A stretch of DNA of 64,000 bases from assembly GCA_963663265.2 (NCBI GenBank), contig CAXXXM010000002.1:1-64000 (forward strand), in the 5' to 3' direction. The DNA comes from JAEXOD01 sp963663265. Its GTDB lineage: Bacteria > Bacteroidota > Ignavibacteria > Ignavibacteriales > Melioribacteraceae. The position numbers and the translations under genes are program-made. Shown piece after piece: positions 26,663 to 35,482 of this stretch (positions are counted from its first letter, which is position 1; each line of letters starts with the position of its first letter). Below the pieces are notes generated by a model that did not search any database, had not been told where the DNA came from, and saw only the letters and a program-made list of their open reading frames with translations.

Positions 26663-26997
26663 CCGAGGCTGTATCAAAAGTCCATTATTTCTGAGTTTAT
26701 ATAACACACTCACCTCGACTTGGCAAACGCCGTCAAGTAACCTATTCCCCGCTCTCGCATGCGAAAGAGAGGCAATATCCAATCTGGGATAATTCGCTTA
26801 CAAGCACAATATTTGCAACACATTATCATAACACCTTATATTGTATGCTGATACGCCTTAACATTCCCCTTCTATTTTTAAGAGAAGGGGCTGGGGGATG
26901 AGTTTGTCAACATGCAAACGTGAGCATTATTAACAAATCGCATTATTCATTATAGACTTCATAATTAACTTTCCTCATACTTTTGATACAGCCTCGG
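26663..26997. mobile_element. 335-bp non-coding element with 19-bp inverted ends (MITE-like or IS remnant)
   Basis: CCGAGGCTGTATCAAAAGT (26663-26681) is matched perfectly in reverse complement at 26979-26997. The GAGGCTGT-TCAAAA style of end resembles ends of some DDE insertion sequences. The interior has no reading frame of note but contains its own hairpins, including CCCCTTCT with AGAAGGGG. No target duplication is visible. The bases to the right continue as a module tail (CTGGTTGTAAAA) found beside another hairpin at 50575, so the element sits exactly where a hairpin stem would be. Confidence 0.65.
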
Positions 26998-27390
26998 TAC
27001 TGGTTGTAAAAAAAACAAATCACCTAATAATCCCCACTCTGGAGCGAGTGGGTCTATTTTGTGGTTTGGATTCCTTGTTTTTTGATTAAAACTAACGATT
27101 TTAAAATCAAAAAACCGTTGAAAGTTTTTCCTTCAACGGCTCTTCAATCATTAAAAATTGAGACTTAAAAATTCAAAATTATTAAAACGGCTATTCAATC
27201 ATTCAACCTTTAACCATCATAACTTAACCTTTTATTATCCTATTGTCTGAACTGCGATTTATGGGATTTAACAGATTTATGGGAATTAAAAACCAATATT
27301 TATTTAAAAAGAGAAAGCCGTTGAAAGTTTTTCCTTCAACGGCTCTTCAATCATTAATAATTATATAATTAATAATTAATAATTAAAATC

Positions 27391-29127
27391 CTATTTTGCC
27401 AAAATCATTTTTTTAACGTCAACAAAATTTCCAGCTTCCATTTTGTAGAAATAAACACCACTATTAAAATTAGCAGCATTAAATTCTCTTTCATAAGAAC
27501 CGGCAGCTAAATTTTCATCTAATAAAGTTGAAACTAACTGACCAAGAACGTTATAAATTTTTATAGAAACCTGAGAATCATCAGCTAATTGGAAACTAAT
27601 TTTAGTAGAAGGATTAAAAGGATTTGGGAAGTTTTGATTTAAACTAAATGAATTAGGAGAAACATATTCAACAACTATTTCATTAGAGTAAGTAAATGCA
27701 CCATCAAAATCCAATTGTTTAATTCTGTAACAATATTTTCCTGGAGTTGATAACTTATCATTAAATGAATATGAATTTGTTTCGGTAGTTGTACCTGAGC
27801 CTTCAACAAATCCTAACTCGTCCCAGTTATTAACGTCATTAAAATATCTTCTTTCAACTTCAAAGCCGGAATTGTTTTTTTCTGTTGCAGTAATCCAGTT
27901 TACTGTTACAATATTTTGGCTGATACTTGCACTAAATGAAGTTAATTCAACAGGTACCGATTGAATATTGATTGCTCTTGGAAGAGTACCGTTAATTTTG
28001 TAATTTCTTAAATTACCATCCCCATTATAAGGAATGATTGTAAAATAGTATTCTTCTAAATTAACTAAGTTATTAAAAGTATAACTTACAGTATTGTTAA
28101 CACTTACTACAGCCGTACCGTCACCTAATTCGGTATCATCAGCATACACTTCACCATCTATTGGTAAAAAGTAATCATCTTTATCGAAGGCAATAATAAT
28201 ATACCCAGAAGGAGCTTGAGTACCTGCAACTTGGTCCCAAGATAAAGTAATATTATACCCGTTAGAACTTGTTTGTATGTTAGTTACATGGTTTGTGGGT
28301 TCAGCCGCATAAACCGGACTAAGTTTAGTTAGAGTATTAAAATCAATATAATTTACATATTCCGGATGATCAGAAAAAGGATTTCTATTTTTCTGAACTG
28401 ATTGAATATAATTGTTTCTTTCAACTTCTCTTTTTCGTGGAGGATCTTGTTTGTGCCATTGTAACAATAACTCAACAGGTTGAGGAGCTTCACTTAAACT
28501 TGGAAGTCTTGTATTATTTAACCAGCTAAATGTCCAATTGTTATTATTAACATCGTCATACTTTGTCGACATATACAACAAAGCTCGGGCTGCATCTCCT
28601 TTTTGAGGATCGCGAGGTTCATAAACTGTTTGATTTAAACTGTTTTTTCCTAATTTCCCTTCCATGAAAGTATAAGTAGGACTTGTAACAATTCCTAATG
28701 GATGATTACTTCTTCTTCCATTTGCATTGTTTTGATGGGTTGGAAATAAATGATGTTGGTCTGAATATTCGTTACCTGATTCCGAATCATATGTCGGCAT
28801 CCAGCTATGGCACCATGTATGTTCACGGCTCATTGTACCCCATGAAAAAGTACCAGTATATATATGTTCGTAATTAGAATAAACGCAGAATACAGACTTT
28901 GTACCATTGCCATTATTAATAGCAGCAAAATTAGTAATGTTTGTTTCATCAAACTGAGCATATGATATTTTTGTATAAGGTGAACGTATTCTTGACTTCA
29001 AGTCAGTTACAAATGAAGAGCTATTTACATCAAGTGCATCATAATAATTTCCAGCTTGAGCAAATACTCCCTGGGCAAAGGATGTTGCTATAATAAGGAA
29101 TAAAAATAGGTTAAGAATTTTTTTCAT
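27391..29127 (-). CDS. secreted endonuclease I-family nuclease with type IX sorting domain
   Basis: Extracellular nuclease, 578 aa from ATG 29127 (an ATG at 29142 is possible). In order: signal peptide (to about 24); endonuclease I domain (about 30-270) with SREHTWCHSWMP and DQHHLFPTHQNNANGRRSNHPLG, the His/Asn set of the beta-beta-alpha-metal type; a fibronectin-like region (about 275-390); a second beta domain (VELTSFSA onward); and a C-terminal type A sorting domain from NPFNPSTKIS to MILAK that is recognised by the type IX secretion system. It probably scavenges DNA or RNA as a nutrient. Start 29127 puts the basic MKK at the front of the leader. Confidence 0.88.
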   Translation of the reverse strand: MKKILNLFLFLIIATSFAQGVFAQAGNYYDALDVNSSSFVTDLKSRIRSPYTKISYAQFDETNITNFAAINNGNGTKSVFCVYSNYEHIYTGTFSWGTMSREHTWCHSWMPTYDSESGNEYSDQHHLFPTHQNNANGRRSNHPLGIVTSPTYTFMEGKLGKNSLNQTVYEPRDPQKGDAARALLYMSTKYDDVNNNNWTFSWLNNTRLPSLSEAPQPVELLLQWHKQDPPRKREVERNNYIQSVQKNRNPFSDHPEYVNYIDFNTLTKLSPVYAAEPTNHVTNIQTSSNGYNITLSWDQVAGTQAPSGYIIIAFDKDDYFLPIDGEVYADDTELGDGTAVVSVNNTVSYTFNNLVNLEEYYFTIIPYNGDGNLRNYKINGTLPRAINIQSVPVELTSFSASISQNIVTVNWITATEKNNSGFEVERRYFNDVNNWDELGFVEGSGTTTETNSYSFNDKLSTPGKYCYRIKQLDFDGAFTYSNEIVVEYVSPNSFSLNQNFPNPFNPSTKISFQLADDSQVSIKIYNVLGQLVSTLLDENLAAGSYEREFNAANFNSGVYFYKMEAGNFVDVKKMILAK

Positions 29128-29249
29128 ATAAAAACTACTCATATAATTTGATTTGTTTGTTATAATTAGCTAAATACATATTTCACTATGTAGCTTAGTA
29201 ATATAACAAAAAATTTTTATATAAAAAATGATATTTTCAATAAACGAGG

Positions 29250-29882
29250 TTATTGTTTTATTAAGTTTTCAAGAGTATATAAACAACTTATGTAGGTAAC
29301 GTTAGGATAGTTAGATAAAACATCCTCTTTCCCATCGGTAAAAGCCTGTCCTCCAACTATTATTTTAACTTCGGGGAATCTTTCGGATATCATCTCAATT
29401 TCTTTTAATAATCTAACAATATTAATATAAAAGTTAATTGAAATGGCAACAACTTCAGGATTGATTTCCTCAATAATGTTTAACAATTCGTTTGAAGGGG
29501 TATTTGCTCCTAAGTAAGTTGATTCCCACCCGTTAAGTTCAAAAATATCGGATACCATTCTTGCACCTAATTCGTGGAATTCTTTATCCGCACAAGTTAC
29601 AACAACTCTTTTGCCATGTTTGGGCACGGCCTGAATATACTGATATATCTGATTAATTATAATCTCAGTTATTTTTGTTGCTCTATGTTCAATGGCAATA
29701 TTTACTTTATCATTTTCCCACATCTGCCCTATTCTATACATTGAACGCTTAACAATTTGAGTGTAAATATCTTTTATATCAACTTTTTCATGCAATAAAT
29801 TATTAATAACTTTAGAACATTCATCTTTGTTCCCTTCTATTAATGCAGAAAAATAATGTAAGTAGTATGCCTCTAAAATCAT
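29250..29882 (-). CDS. free-standing cobalamin-binding protein (helical cap plus Rossmann B12 domain)
   Basis: 210 aa. Residues 1-85 form the four-helix cap and carry Trp 55 followed nine residues later by Glu 65-His 66, the W-x9-EH pattern of CarH-type light-sensing B12 proteins. Residues 92-205 are the Rossmann-like B12 domain with ExHxxG (Glu 101, His 103, Gly 106; His 103 is the expected cobalt ligand) and a glycine-rich VGGQAF near 175. There is no MerR DNA-binding domain. The residue after Trp 55 is Glu, not the His used in CarH's light-state bis-His adduct, so photoreception is uncertain. It may act by binding a partner protein. Confidence 0.85.
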   Translation of the reverse strand: MILEAYYLHYFSALIEGNKDECSKVINNLLHEKVDIKDIYTQIVKRSMYRIGQMWENDKVNIAIEHRATKITEIIINQIYQYIQAVPKHGKRVVVTCADKEFHELGARMVSDIFELNGWESTYLGANTPSNELLNIIEEINPEVVAISINFYINIVRLLKEIEMISERFPEVKIIVGGQAFTDGKEDVLSNYPNVTYISCLYTLENLIKQ

Positions 29883-29938
29883 AATAACCTGTTTTATTTA
29901 TAATTGACTAAACAGAATTATATTTACAAAAATTCCAA

Positions 29939-30574
29939 TTAGTAAATAAATTCATTTATTTTTTTGGCAATACGATAACTTGTGTAAGCAAATATAGGGG
30001 CTGCAAAAACATCAATTGAATAATGAACGTGTTGCAAAAGGACTAAACCTCCAATTAATAGGGTAGATACCAGCATTAAGTTTTTAATTATGCCCTTATT
30101 TAAACATAAATACATTAAAAACATTGTGGCTGTATGTCCTGAAAAGAATAAGTCTTTTTTAAATGTAGCTCCAGTACTAAAAAAAGCTATAAAGGGGTCT
30201 TCTAATATAATAATGTCAACGGGAGGATTAAGTGGCAGCATAAACATACAAAATACTCTAAATGTTATCATTACTATGTAAGTTTGCATTGCCAATATAA
30301 ATATTTTGGGATATTTAGATATTGCAATTAAGGTAACAGGTAAAGCACCGTACATAATAATAAAAGTAAACCATGTAACATCAATAGGTTTAAATAATGA
30401 TAATATGGGATCATTAAAACTAAAACCAAATCGTTGTTCGTTGTATGCTAAAAACTGCGTAACTAAAAATAAAACAATTGCTAAAACTGATATAGTAATA
30501 ATTGATGAATATCTAAATTTTATATTTTGTAATTCATGTTTCCAATTGTTTATGGTAATGCTAAAGTTTTTCAT
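29939..30574 (-). CDS. PAP2/sphingomyelin synthase-like membrane phosphatase or transferase
   Basis: 212 aa from ATG 30574; a longer frame from 30649 adds 25 residues not typical of the family. About six transmembrane helices. SGHTATMFLMY (near 140) and HYSIDVFAA (near 188) are the histidine motifs of the PAP2-like domain found in sphingomyelin/ceramide phosphotransferases and lipid phosphatases. It probably removes or transfers a lipid phosphate head group in the inner membrane. No clear ribosome site for either start. Confidence 0.72.
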   Translation of the reverse strand: MKNFSITINNWKHELQNIKFRYSSIITISVLAIVLFLVTQFLAYNEQRFGFSFNDPILSLFKPIDVTWFTFIIMYGALPVTLIAISKYPKIFILAMQTYIVMITFRVFCMFMLPLNPPVDIIILEDPFIAFFSTGATFKKDLFFSGHTATMFLMYLCLNKGIIKNLMLVSTLLIGGLVLLQHVHYSIDVFAAPIFAYTSYRIAKKINEFIY

Positions 30575-30724
30575 AATTTTATCGATTATATATTTAACGT
30601 AACTTATTTTTTGAAGGCACAATTTTTGCAATAAGTGTATAGAAGCCAAAAAAAATTAATAAAAAGCGAAACAATTTAATAAAAAAATGCGTCTAATTAA
30701 ATAAGAAACAGGAAAATTATATAG

Positions 30725-31183
30725 ATGAAAAGACTTTTACTACTAATAATATTAATTACAATTACAATAAATGCTCAAACATCTTATTCTGATATTATTT
30801 CACATCAAAATAAAGGTGTTGATGTTGCCATAAAATCAAATACTGACAATTTAAGTATATCCGGTAAAGAATCGGCTAATGGTTATACGGTGTACAAAAT
30901 TTCTAATAATGTGTCTCCTAATCAGTACACTTTAGAACAAAATTACCCAAATCCTTTTAACCCAAGTACTAAAATTAAGTTTAGTATTCCAAAAGAATCT
31001 GATGTTAAATTAGTTGTTTATAACATGCTTGGTCAAACTGTAAGTACAATTTATGATGGTAGGTTAGAAGCTGGAACACACTATGTTGAGTTTAATGGCT
31101 CTTCAATTCCAAGCGGAATTTATTTTTATAGATTGGAAGCTGAAAATTTTGTAAAAATTAAGAAAATGACTCTTGTAAAATAA
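30725..31183 (+). CDS. small secreted protein made almost only of a type IX sorting domain
   Basis: 152 aa: signal peptide (1-17, INAQ), about 50 residues with no recognised domain (SYSDIISHQNKG onward), then a full type A sorting domain from NPFNPSTKIKF to MTLVK (about residues 77-152). Most cargo proteins carry hundreds of residues before this tail, so the passenger is minimal. The gene stands alone, with a strong terminator behind it. It could be a short surface peptide or the remnant of a larger cargo gene. Confidence 0.85.
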   Translation: MKRLLLLIILITITINAQTSYSDIISHQNKGVDVAIKSNTDNLSISGKESANGYTVYKISNNVSPNQYTLEQNYPNPFNPSTKIKFSIPKESDVKLVVYNMLGQTVSTIYDGRLEAGTHYVEFNGSSIPSGIYFYRLEAENFVKIKKMTLVK

Positions 31184-31204
31184 AAAAAATTACATTACAC
31201 TTAA

Positions 31205-31247
31205 CAAAAACCCCTTACAAAAGTTAAACATTGTAAGGGGTTTTTTA
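31205..31247. terminator. strong bidirectional terminator
   Basis: Stem CCCCTTACAA (31211-31220) and TTGTAAGGGG (31231-31240) with a 10-base loop, flanked by A and T runs. It serves the small sorting-domain gene and the convergent DUF1858 gene. Confidence 0.9.
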
Positions 31248-31272
31248 TTTGTGAGTTCGTTCACAACGTGAA

Positions 31273-31794
31273 CTATTTACAAAAGTATGTACCAAATTTA
31301 TTCTTTTCTAATTCTTTATTAAAAACTTTTAATCCGGCAGCTTCACCTTTTTGAATTAAAGGCATTGGAACAAAATTGGTTATTAACAAATATATTTCAC
31401 CTGCGTTTAGTGCGGCAGTTTCTTGCATAACTTTACCAACAGGGTGTAAACCATTTGCCAAATCTTCAATGGCATCGTAAGTTACCTTTATATTTTCGGG
31501 TTTTAACCATTCGGGGTTATTATCTCCTTCGTGATTAATTTTATCCGATAAACTAAACTGATCCAAATTTACAGTTTTTCTTAGCTTGTTAATAAATTCG
31601 CCTAAAGGAATTTTTCCAATTGCAGCAGCTTGTTTTAACGTTGTTACCTTAATTATATTACTACGCAAAACAGGATTTGTTAATGATTTGAAAGCCGGAA
31701 TTAATTCAATTATTTTGCTTTCCAGATCCGGATATTTTTCAAAGACTTCAAGTAATAATGAATCAGGTACAACTTCAAATTTAACATTATCCAT
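31273..31794 (-). CDS. DUF1858-domain protein
   Basis: 173 aa from ATG 31794, which overlaps the upstream stop as TGATG and has AAGGAG at a good distance. The N-terminal 65 residues (PDSLLLEVFEKYPDL to TTLKQAAAIGKI) look like the small helical DUF1858 domain. Residues 95-173 look like a DUF2249-type domain (LANGLHPVGKVMQETAALNAGEIYLLITNF). Both turn up beside hemerythrin and PAS proteins linked to nitric oxide or oxygen response. It is coupled to exactly such a gene. Confidence 0.72.
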   Translation of the reverse strand: MDNVKFEVVPDSLLLEVFEKYPDLESKIIELIPAFKSLTNPVLRSNIIKVTTLKQAAAIGKIPLGEFINKLRKTVNLDQFSLSDKINHEGDNNPEWLKPENIKVTYDAIEDLANGLHPVGKVMQETAALNAGEIYLLITNFVPMPLIQKGEAAGLKVFNKELEKNKFGTYFCK

Positions 31795-33035
31795 CATTTC
31801 TCCTTTTCATCATATGATAAAATTCTTCTTTCTCCTTCAATTGCCTTATATCCTGCAATATCTTGAGTAACCTCTAAAGTACCTAAATACTCTCCATTTT
31901 CATCACGCATTGCGTAATAAGCTATATGAACATATTTCCCACCAAAGTTAATCCAAAATGTTGCACTATCTTGTCTTTTACTCTTAAAGTCATCTATTAT
32001 TTTGTTTACAATATGCACGCTTGAAGGTGGATGACAAAACTGTACTTGTCTGCCTAATATTGCTTTATTTCTATCAAAAATTCTTTCTTTTCCTTGCGAA
32101 AAATATCTTACTTTATCATCCTTGTCAACAAATGTCATATCAATTGGCAAAGTATTTAAAAATGATTCTAATTCCTTAAGTGTAAACGAACCGGTAGGAA
32201 GTTGGATTTTACCACTATCTTTAAATTTTATATCCTCATCATTAATGTCTGCTGGTTTCCATTCTACTGTTGGAGCAGCAATTGTGTATCCAATTTCACT
32301 ACTTTGTTTATATATTTCATACCACTCAATGTCGTTTAATGTATCCATACACATTGGGAATAATATTTTTTCTTCTTTATAAATCATTTCTTGAATTGCA
32401 GCTACTGTCGGCTTAACTAATATTTCAACATATCCTTTTAATTCTGCAACTGTAATAGTGGTTAATTTGCTAAGTATACTTTGAACAGATTTTAAAAATC
32501 CTCGTATTTCATCATGTTTTCCCCACATAACCATTTGGGGACCTGTAATTTCATATTTTTCTAAATATGGAAATACTAAGTTCTCTTTTCTTGCATAGTG
32601 CTTTTCAACATCCATAAGAGTGTTAAATATCTGCTTAAATGTTAAAAGCTCTGAATCGGCATTAGCAGAATCTTCACGGTTTTCTAATTTAGAAGAAACA
32701 TCATCAATTTTATTTAATTCTAAAAGAATCAGTCCATTTTCTTTCATAAATGTATCAACCGGATGACCGGCAGGAGCCGTTTTGGCATCGGATAAATCAA
32801 TATTCCCTCTTAATGCTTGCGAATGTAAATCACAATATTTTAATACTTCTTCTGTCTTCATTCCTTCGGCAATCAATTCTTGTTCAGCCTGTACAACTTC
32901 GCCATAAGGAACACTACCCATTAATTCCGAAAGCTTTGCTTTTGCCTCTTCTACTCCAATCCCTTTGTTAATTGAACTAATTAAATTTTTTAATTCAGCT
33001 ACTCTTTGTTTACTGTTGTTAATGAACTCACTCAT
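31794..33035 (-). CDS. DUF438-hemerythrin-PAS protein
   Basis: 413 aa, cytoplasmic. Domains: DUF438 (about 8-80), a hemerythrin-like four-helix diiron domain (about 88-245; His/Glu candidates in GHPVDTFMKEN, VEKHYARKENLVFPYLE, WGKHDEIR and YKEEKILFPM) and a C-terminal PAS domain (about 290-405; FVDKDDKVRYFSQGKERIF). Such proteins bind O2 or NO at the diiron site and probably signal to a partner. GGAG precedes the ATG; the stop overlaps the DUF1858 gene. Confidence 0.88.
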   Translation of the reverse strand: MSEFINNSKQRVAELKNLISSINKGIGVEEAKAKLSELMGSVPYGEVVQAEQELIAEGMKTEEVLKYCDLHSQALRGNIDLSDAKTAPAGHPVDTFMKENGLILLELNKIDDVSSKLENREDSANADSELLTFKQIFNTLMDVEKHYARKENLVFPYLEKYEITGPQMVMWGKHDEIRGFLKSVQSILSKLTTITVAELKGYVEILVKPTVAAIQEMIYKEEKILFPMCMDTLNDIEWYEIYKQSSEIGYTIAAPTVEWKPADINDEDIKFKDSGKIQLPTGSFTLKELESFLNTLPIDMTFVDKDDKVRYFSQGKERIFDRNKAILGRQVQFCHPPSSVHIVNKIIDDFKSKRQDSATFWINFGGKYVHIAYYAMRDENGEYLGTLEVTQDIAGYKAIEGERRILSYDEKEK

Positions 33036-33131
33036 TATATTTTCTCCAAAAGTTAATCAGATTTTAAATTCTGCTTTAAAATTAAAGAAATATTTTTCAA
33101 AAAGCAAGCAAAAAAGAATTTTTATTCTGAT

Positions 33132-35471
33132 TTATTTTATTAGAAGAAGTTTTTTTGTTTGAACAAACCTACCCGATTCTATCCTGCATAAGTAGACACC
33201 TGCTGCTAAACTATTAGCATTAAACTGCATTTTGTAGTTACCGGCGGATTTGTATTCATTAACCAAAGTTGATACTTCCCTACCAAGGATATCAAATACT
33301 TTTACAACTGTAATATTGCCTTCCGGTAAAGTAAAACTGATGTTGGTTGCCGGATTAAAAGGATTTGGGTAAACATCCAACGAGTAATTGAAAGCAATAA
33401 TTTCTTCGTTAACATCTGTGTACAAATTTGCTGCTCCAGGTGTTGGATTCATTTTATACCAATTGTCAGTTCCATCAGCGTATCTGCCAAAAGATATATC
33501 AGTTGATTGAGCACCAAACGTAATAGAATCCATAATAGAAGCACCATCGGATTCAACAATTCCTAAAAACTCCCCTGATTTGCTGAGTTTAAAACTTGCG
33601 TGAACACCTTGTTGGGTTAAATCTTCATCAAGCCAAACGACTAAAAAATCGTGCGGATTAATAAAATAGTCTTGGGTATTAGGAAACATCCATTTGGTTA
33701 AGTTTGTGGGATTATCTGTTAAAAATTTTCCTTTTAAGTTTACAATTTGGTCGGTTGTATTATATAGTTCAACAAAATCGTCATGTTCGCCACTTGGGTC
33801 AGTAACTGAATTTGCATTATCGGCTAAAAATTCATTTATAACAACAGATTTTTCTGTTGCTCCCTGAGTTTTTATTGATATAAAACCGTTTAACGGATAA
33901 GTTGTTGTTTGGTTTGCCTGATTGGCTAACACTACATTAACCTTAACAGTTTTATTATTTCCAAGTGGTGGAATTACAGCAATATATCTATCATAGTTAT
34001 CAACATTCAAAGTGTTTTCAATTGGCGAATAAACAAGCGGATATTCAATATTAATATTTGATGTTGCATCTGTTACGGATATTTTTGTATTTGCAAATCC
34101 ACCATTACAATATGCTGATACAACCATATAAACGGAATCAGTACCCGTTGGATATGTTGGATAATAATCAATTTTATATGCCATCGGTTCATTTGAAAAA
34201 TGAATTAACTGTGGTTCCAAGTTTTGATTTCGTGAATTTACGAACTGTCTAATCCCATATTTTACATGATATTTTGAATAATTTGAGCTATACGAATTAT
34301 TAAAATCATTCATTGTAAAACCATAATCTTTTGTTCTGAATGTATCAAGCAAGGCTGAATTTGTTATCATGCTTTTCATACTTTCCAAATTGCTATCCCA
34401 TAACTCTAATTTGAACAAACGTTCTTTGTAAAATTCCAAAAAATGAGTGTAAAGGTCTTTATATTTGTTTATCTGCATTAACTTAGTAAGTAATGGAACT
34501 GGTCCACCTGAAACTAATGGAGGGCTGTAAGGACTTATTGCCGCCCAATCATTCCCCGCCCAATCAATTCCAAATGTATTGTCATAATCATAAGGAATAA
34601 ATGTAAATTGTTTTGATGAAGGGTTATAATATAAATAGTAATTATTAGCTAAACTTTCGTAACTATCCCAACTACCAAGTAATATATTCCACGATAAATA
34701 CTTTAAAAAACTTGATACATCTAAAATAGATTCCAAATTTGCTTGATAAGAAGTATTATTATTTGAATTAATTGCAACAATAAGAGATACTAATTTACTG
34801 AAATCATTTTCATCTTCGTTTGTTTTTAATTCATAAACAGGAGTACCACCATTATTAAGTTGTTTATATGTGTTTTGATTGGTTCCATGATATTCTAAAT
34901 TGGCAGGATATAAACATTTCCATAAATTACCGGAATCATCGTCAAAATGCTTTTTAACAAACTCCTCGTCAATATGTTCAATATTCATATATAATCCATA
35001 AAAAGCACCATTTATATACAAATTAATATGACAAGTTCTACTGGCGGCAATTTCTGCTTTTTTATACATATCAAAAGAAATTTTACTACGCATTATTGAA
35101 GGATCGTTATGTTCGCCATTTAAATTTAGTTTTTCAATCCCATAAAATTTCCTTCCTTTAATAAATGTATTAAAAGAAATTTTAAATGATTTCTTTTCAG
35201 CTTCACGCGAAGTATTCCCTCTTAATCTAAAGCCTATAGAATCAATTGTTTCATCAATGTATTTATTTCTGAATCTAATTTTTGCAACATGTTCGGAATC
35301 ACTATTTACATGTGTTAAAATATAGTGAAGTGTCTGTTCGGGAATTGTAATATCAACTCTCCCTAACATAGAATCGTCATATATTTTCCATGACTCATCT
35401 TCAGTTTGAGCAATTAAAATTGTGGAACAAAACAAAAAAGATAAAACAAAGATTCTATTAAATAAATGCAT
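33132..35471 (-). CDS. secreted CotH-kinase/lamin-tail protein with type IX sorting domain
   Basis: 779 aa. Signal peptide (1-21); CotH-like kinase domain (about 35-400), with RLRGNTSREAEKKSFKISF in the ATP-binding part and the metal motif YDYDNTF near 295; a beta linker; a lamin-tail domain (about 540-670; VVINEFLADNANS and DDFVELYN); and a type A sorting domain (NPFNPATNISF to KKLLLIK). CotH proteins phosphorylate secreted or surface proteins. It follows rdgB by 11 bases at the end of a run that begins with uvrA, although housekeeping and surface functions seem unrelated. Confidence 0.88.
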   Translation of the reverse strand: MHLFNRIFVLSFLFCSTILIAQTEDESWKIYDDSMLGRVDITIPEQTLHYILTHVNSDSEHVAKIRFRNKYIDETIDSIGFRLRGNTSREAEKKSFKISFNTFIKGRKFYGIEKLNLNGEHNDPSIMRSKISFDMYKKAEIAASRTCHINLYINGAFYGLYMNIEHIDEEFVKKHFDDDSGNLWKCLYPANLEYHGTNQNTYKQLNNGGTPVYELKTNEDENDFSKLVSLIVAINSNNNTSYQANLESILDVSSFLKYLSWNILLGSWDSYESLANNYYLYYNPSSKQFTFIPYDYDNTFGIDWAGNDWAAISPYSPPLVSGGPVPLLTKLMQINKYKDLYTHFLEFYKERLFKLELWDSNLESMKSMITNSALLDTFRTKDYGFTMNDFNNSYSSNYSKYHVKYGIRQFVNSRNQNLEPQLIHFSNEPMAYKIDYYPTYPTGTDSVYMVVSAYCNGGFANTKISVTDATSNINIEYPLVYSPIENTLNVDNYDRYIAVIPPLGNNKTVKVNVVLANQANQTTTYPLNGFISIKTQGATEKSVVINEFLADNANSVTDPSGEHDDFVELYNTTDQIVNLKGKFLTDNPTNLTKWMFPNTQDYFINPHDFLVVWLDEDLTQQGVHASFKLSKSGEFLGIVESDGASIMDSITFGAQSTDISFGRYADGTDNWYKMNPTPGAANLYTDVNEEIIAFNYSLDVYPNPFNPATNISFTLPEGNITVVKVFDILGREVSTLVNEYKSAGNYKMQFNANSLAAGVYLCRIESGRFVQTKKLLLIK

Positions 35472-35482
35472 GATAACTCAAA

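Larger units (their letters stand above)
26272..27390. repeat. gene-free hairpin island 1
   Basis: No supported gene in 1.1 kb. From left to right I see a heptamer tract (26327-26368); hairpins CCATTCC-ggc-GGAATGG (26378-26394), CCCACTC/GAGTGGG (26433-26452), GCGAATCC-gct-GGATTCGC (26503-26521), CCCGACGT/ACGTCGGG (26545-26567) and TTTCTCC-tct-GGAGAAA (26580-26596); a 335-bp element with inverted ends (26663-26997); a second CCCACTC/GAGTGGG (27033-27052); and two copies of CCGTTGAA/TTCAACGG (27115-27139 and 27317-27343). The same modules in the same order fill 50.1-51.7 kb. The stems are too many and too varied to be terminators. Confidence 0.8.

Noticed and set aside
26663..26997. Active insertion sequence
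   Set aside because: Only 335 bp, no transposase frame and no visible target duplication; at most a MITE or remnant.
29250..29882. Calling the B12 protein a light-sensing transcription factor
   Set aside because: No DNA-binding domain, and the His beside the key Trp is Glu.
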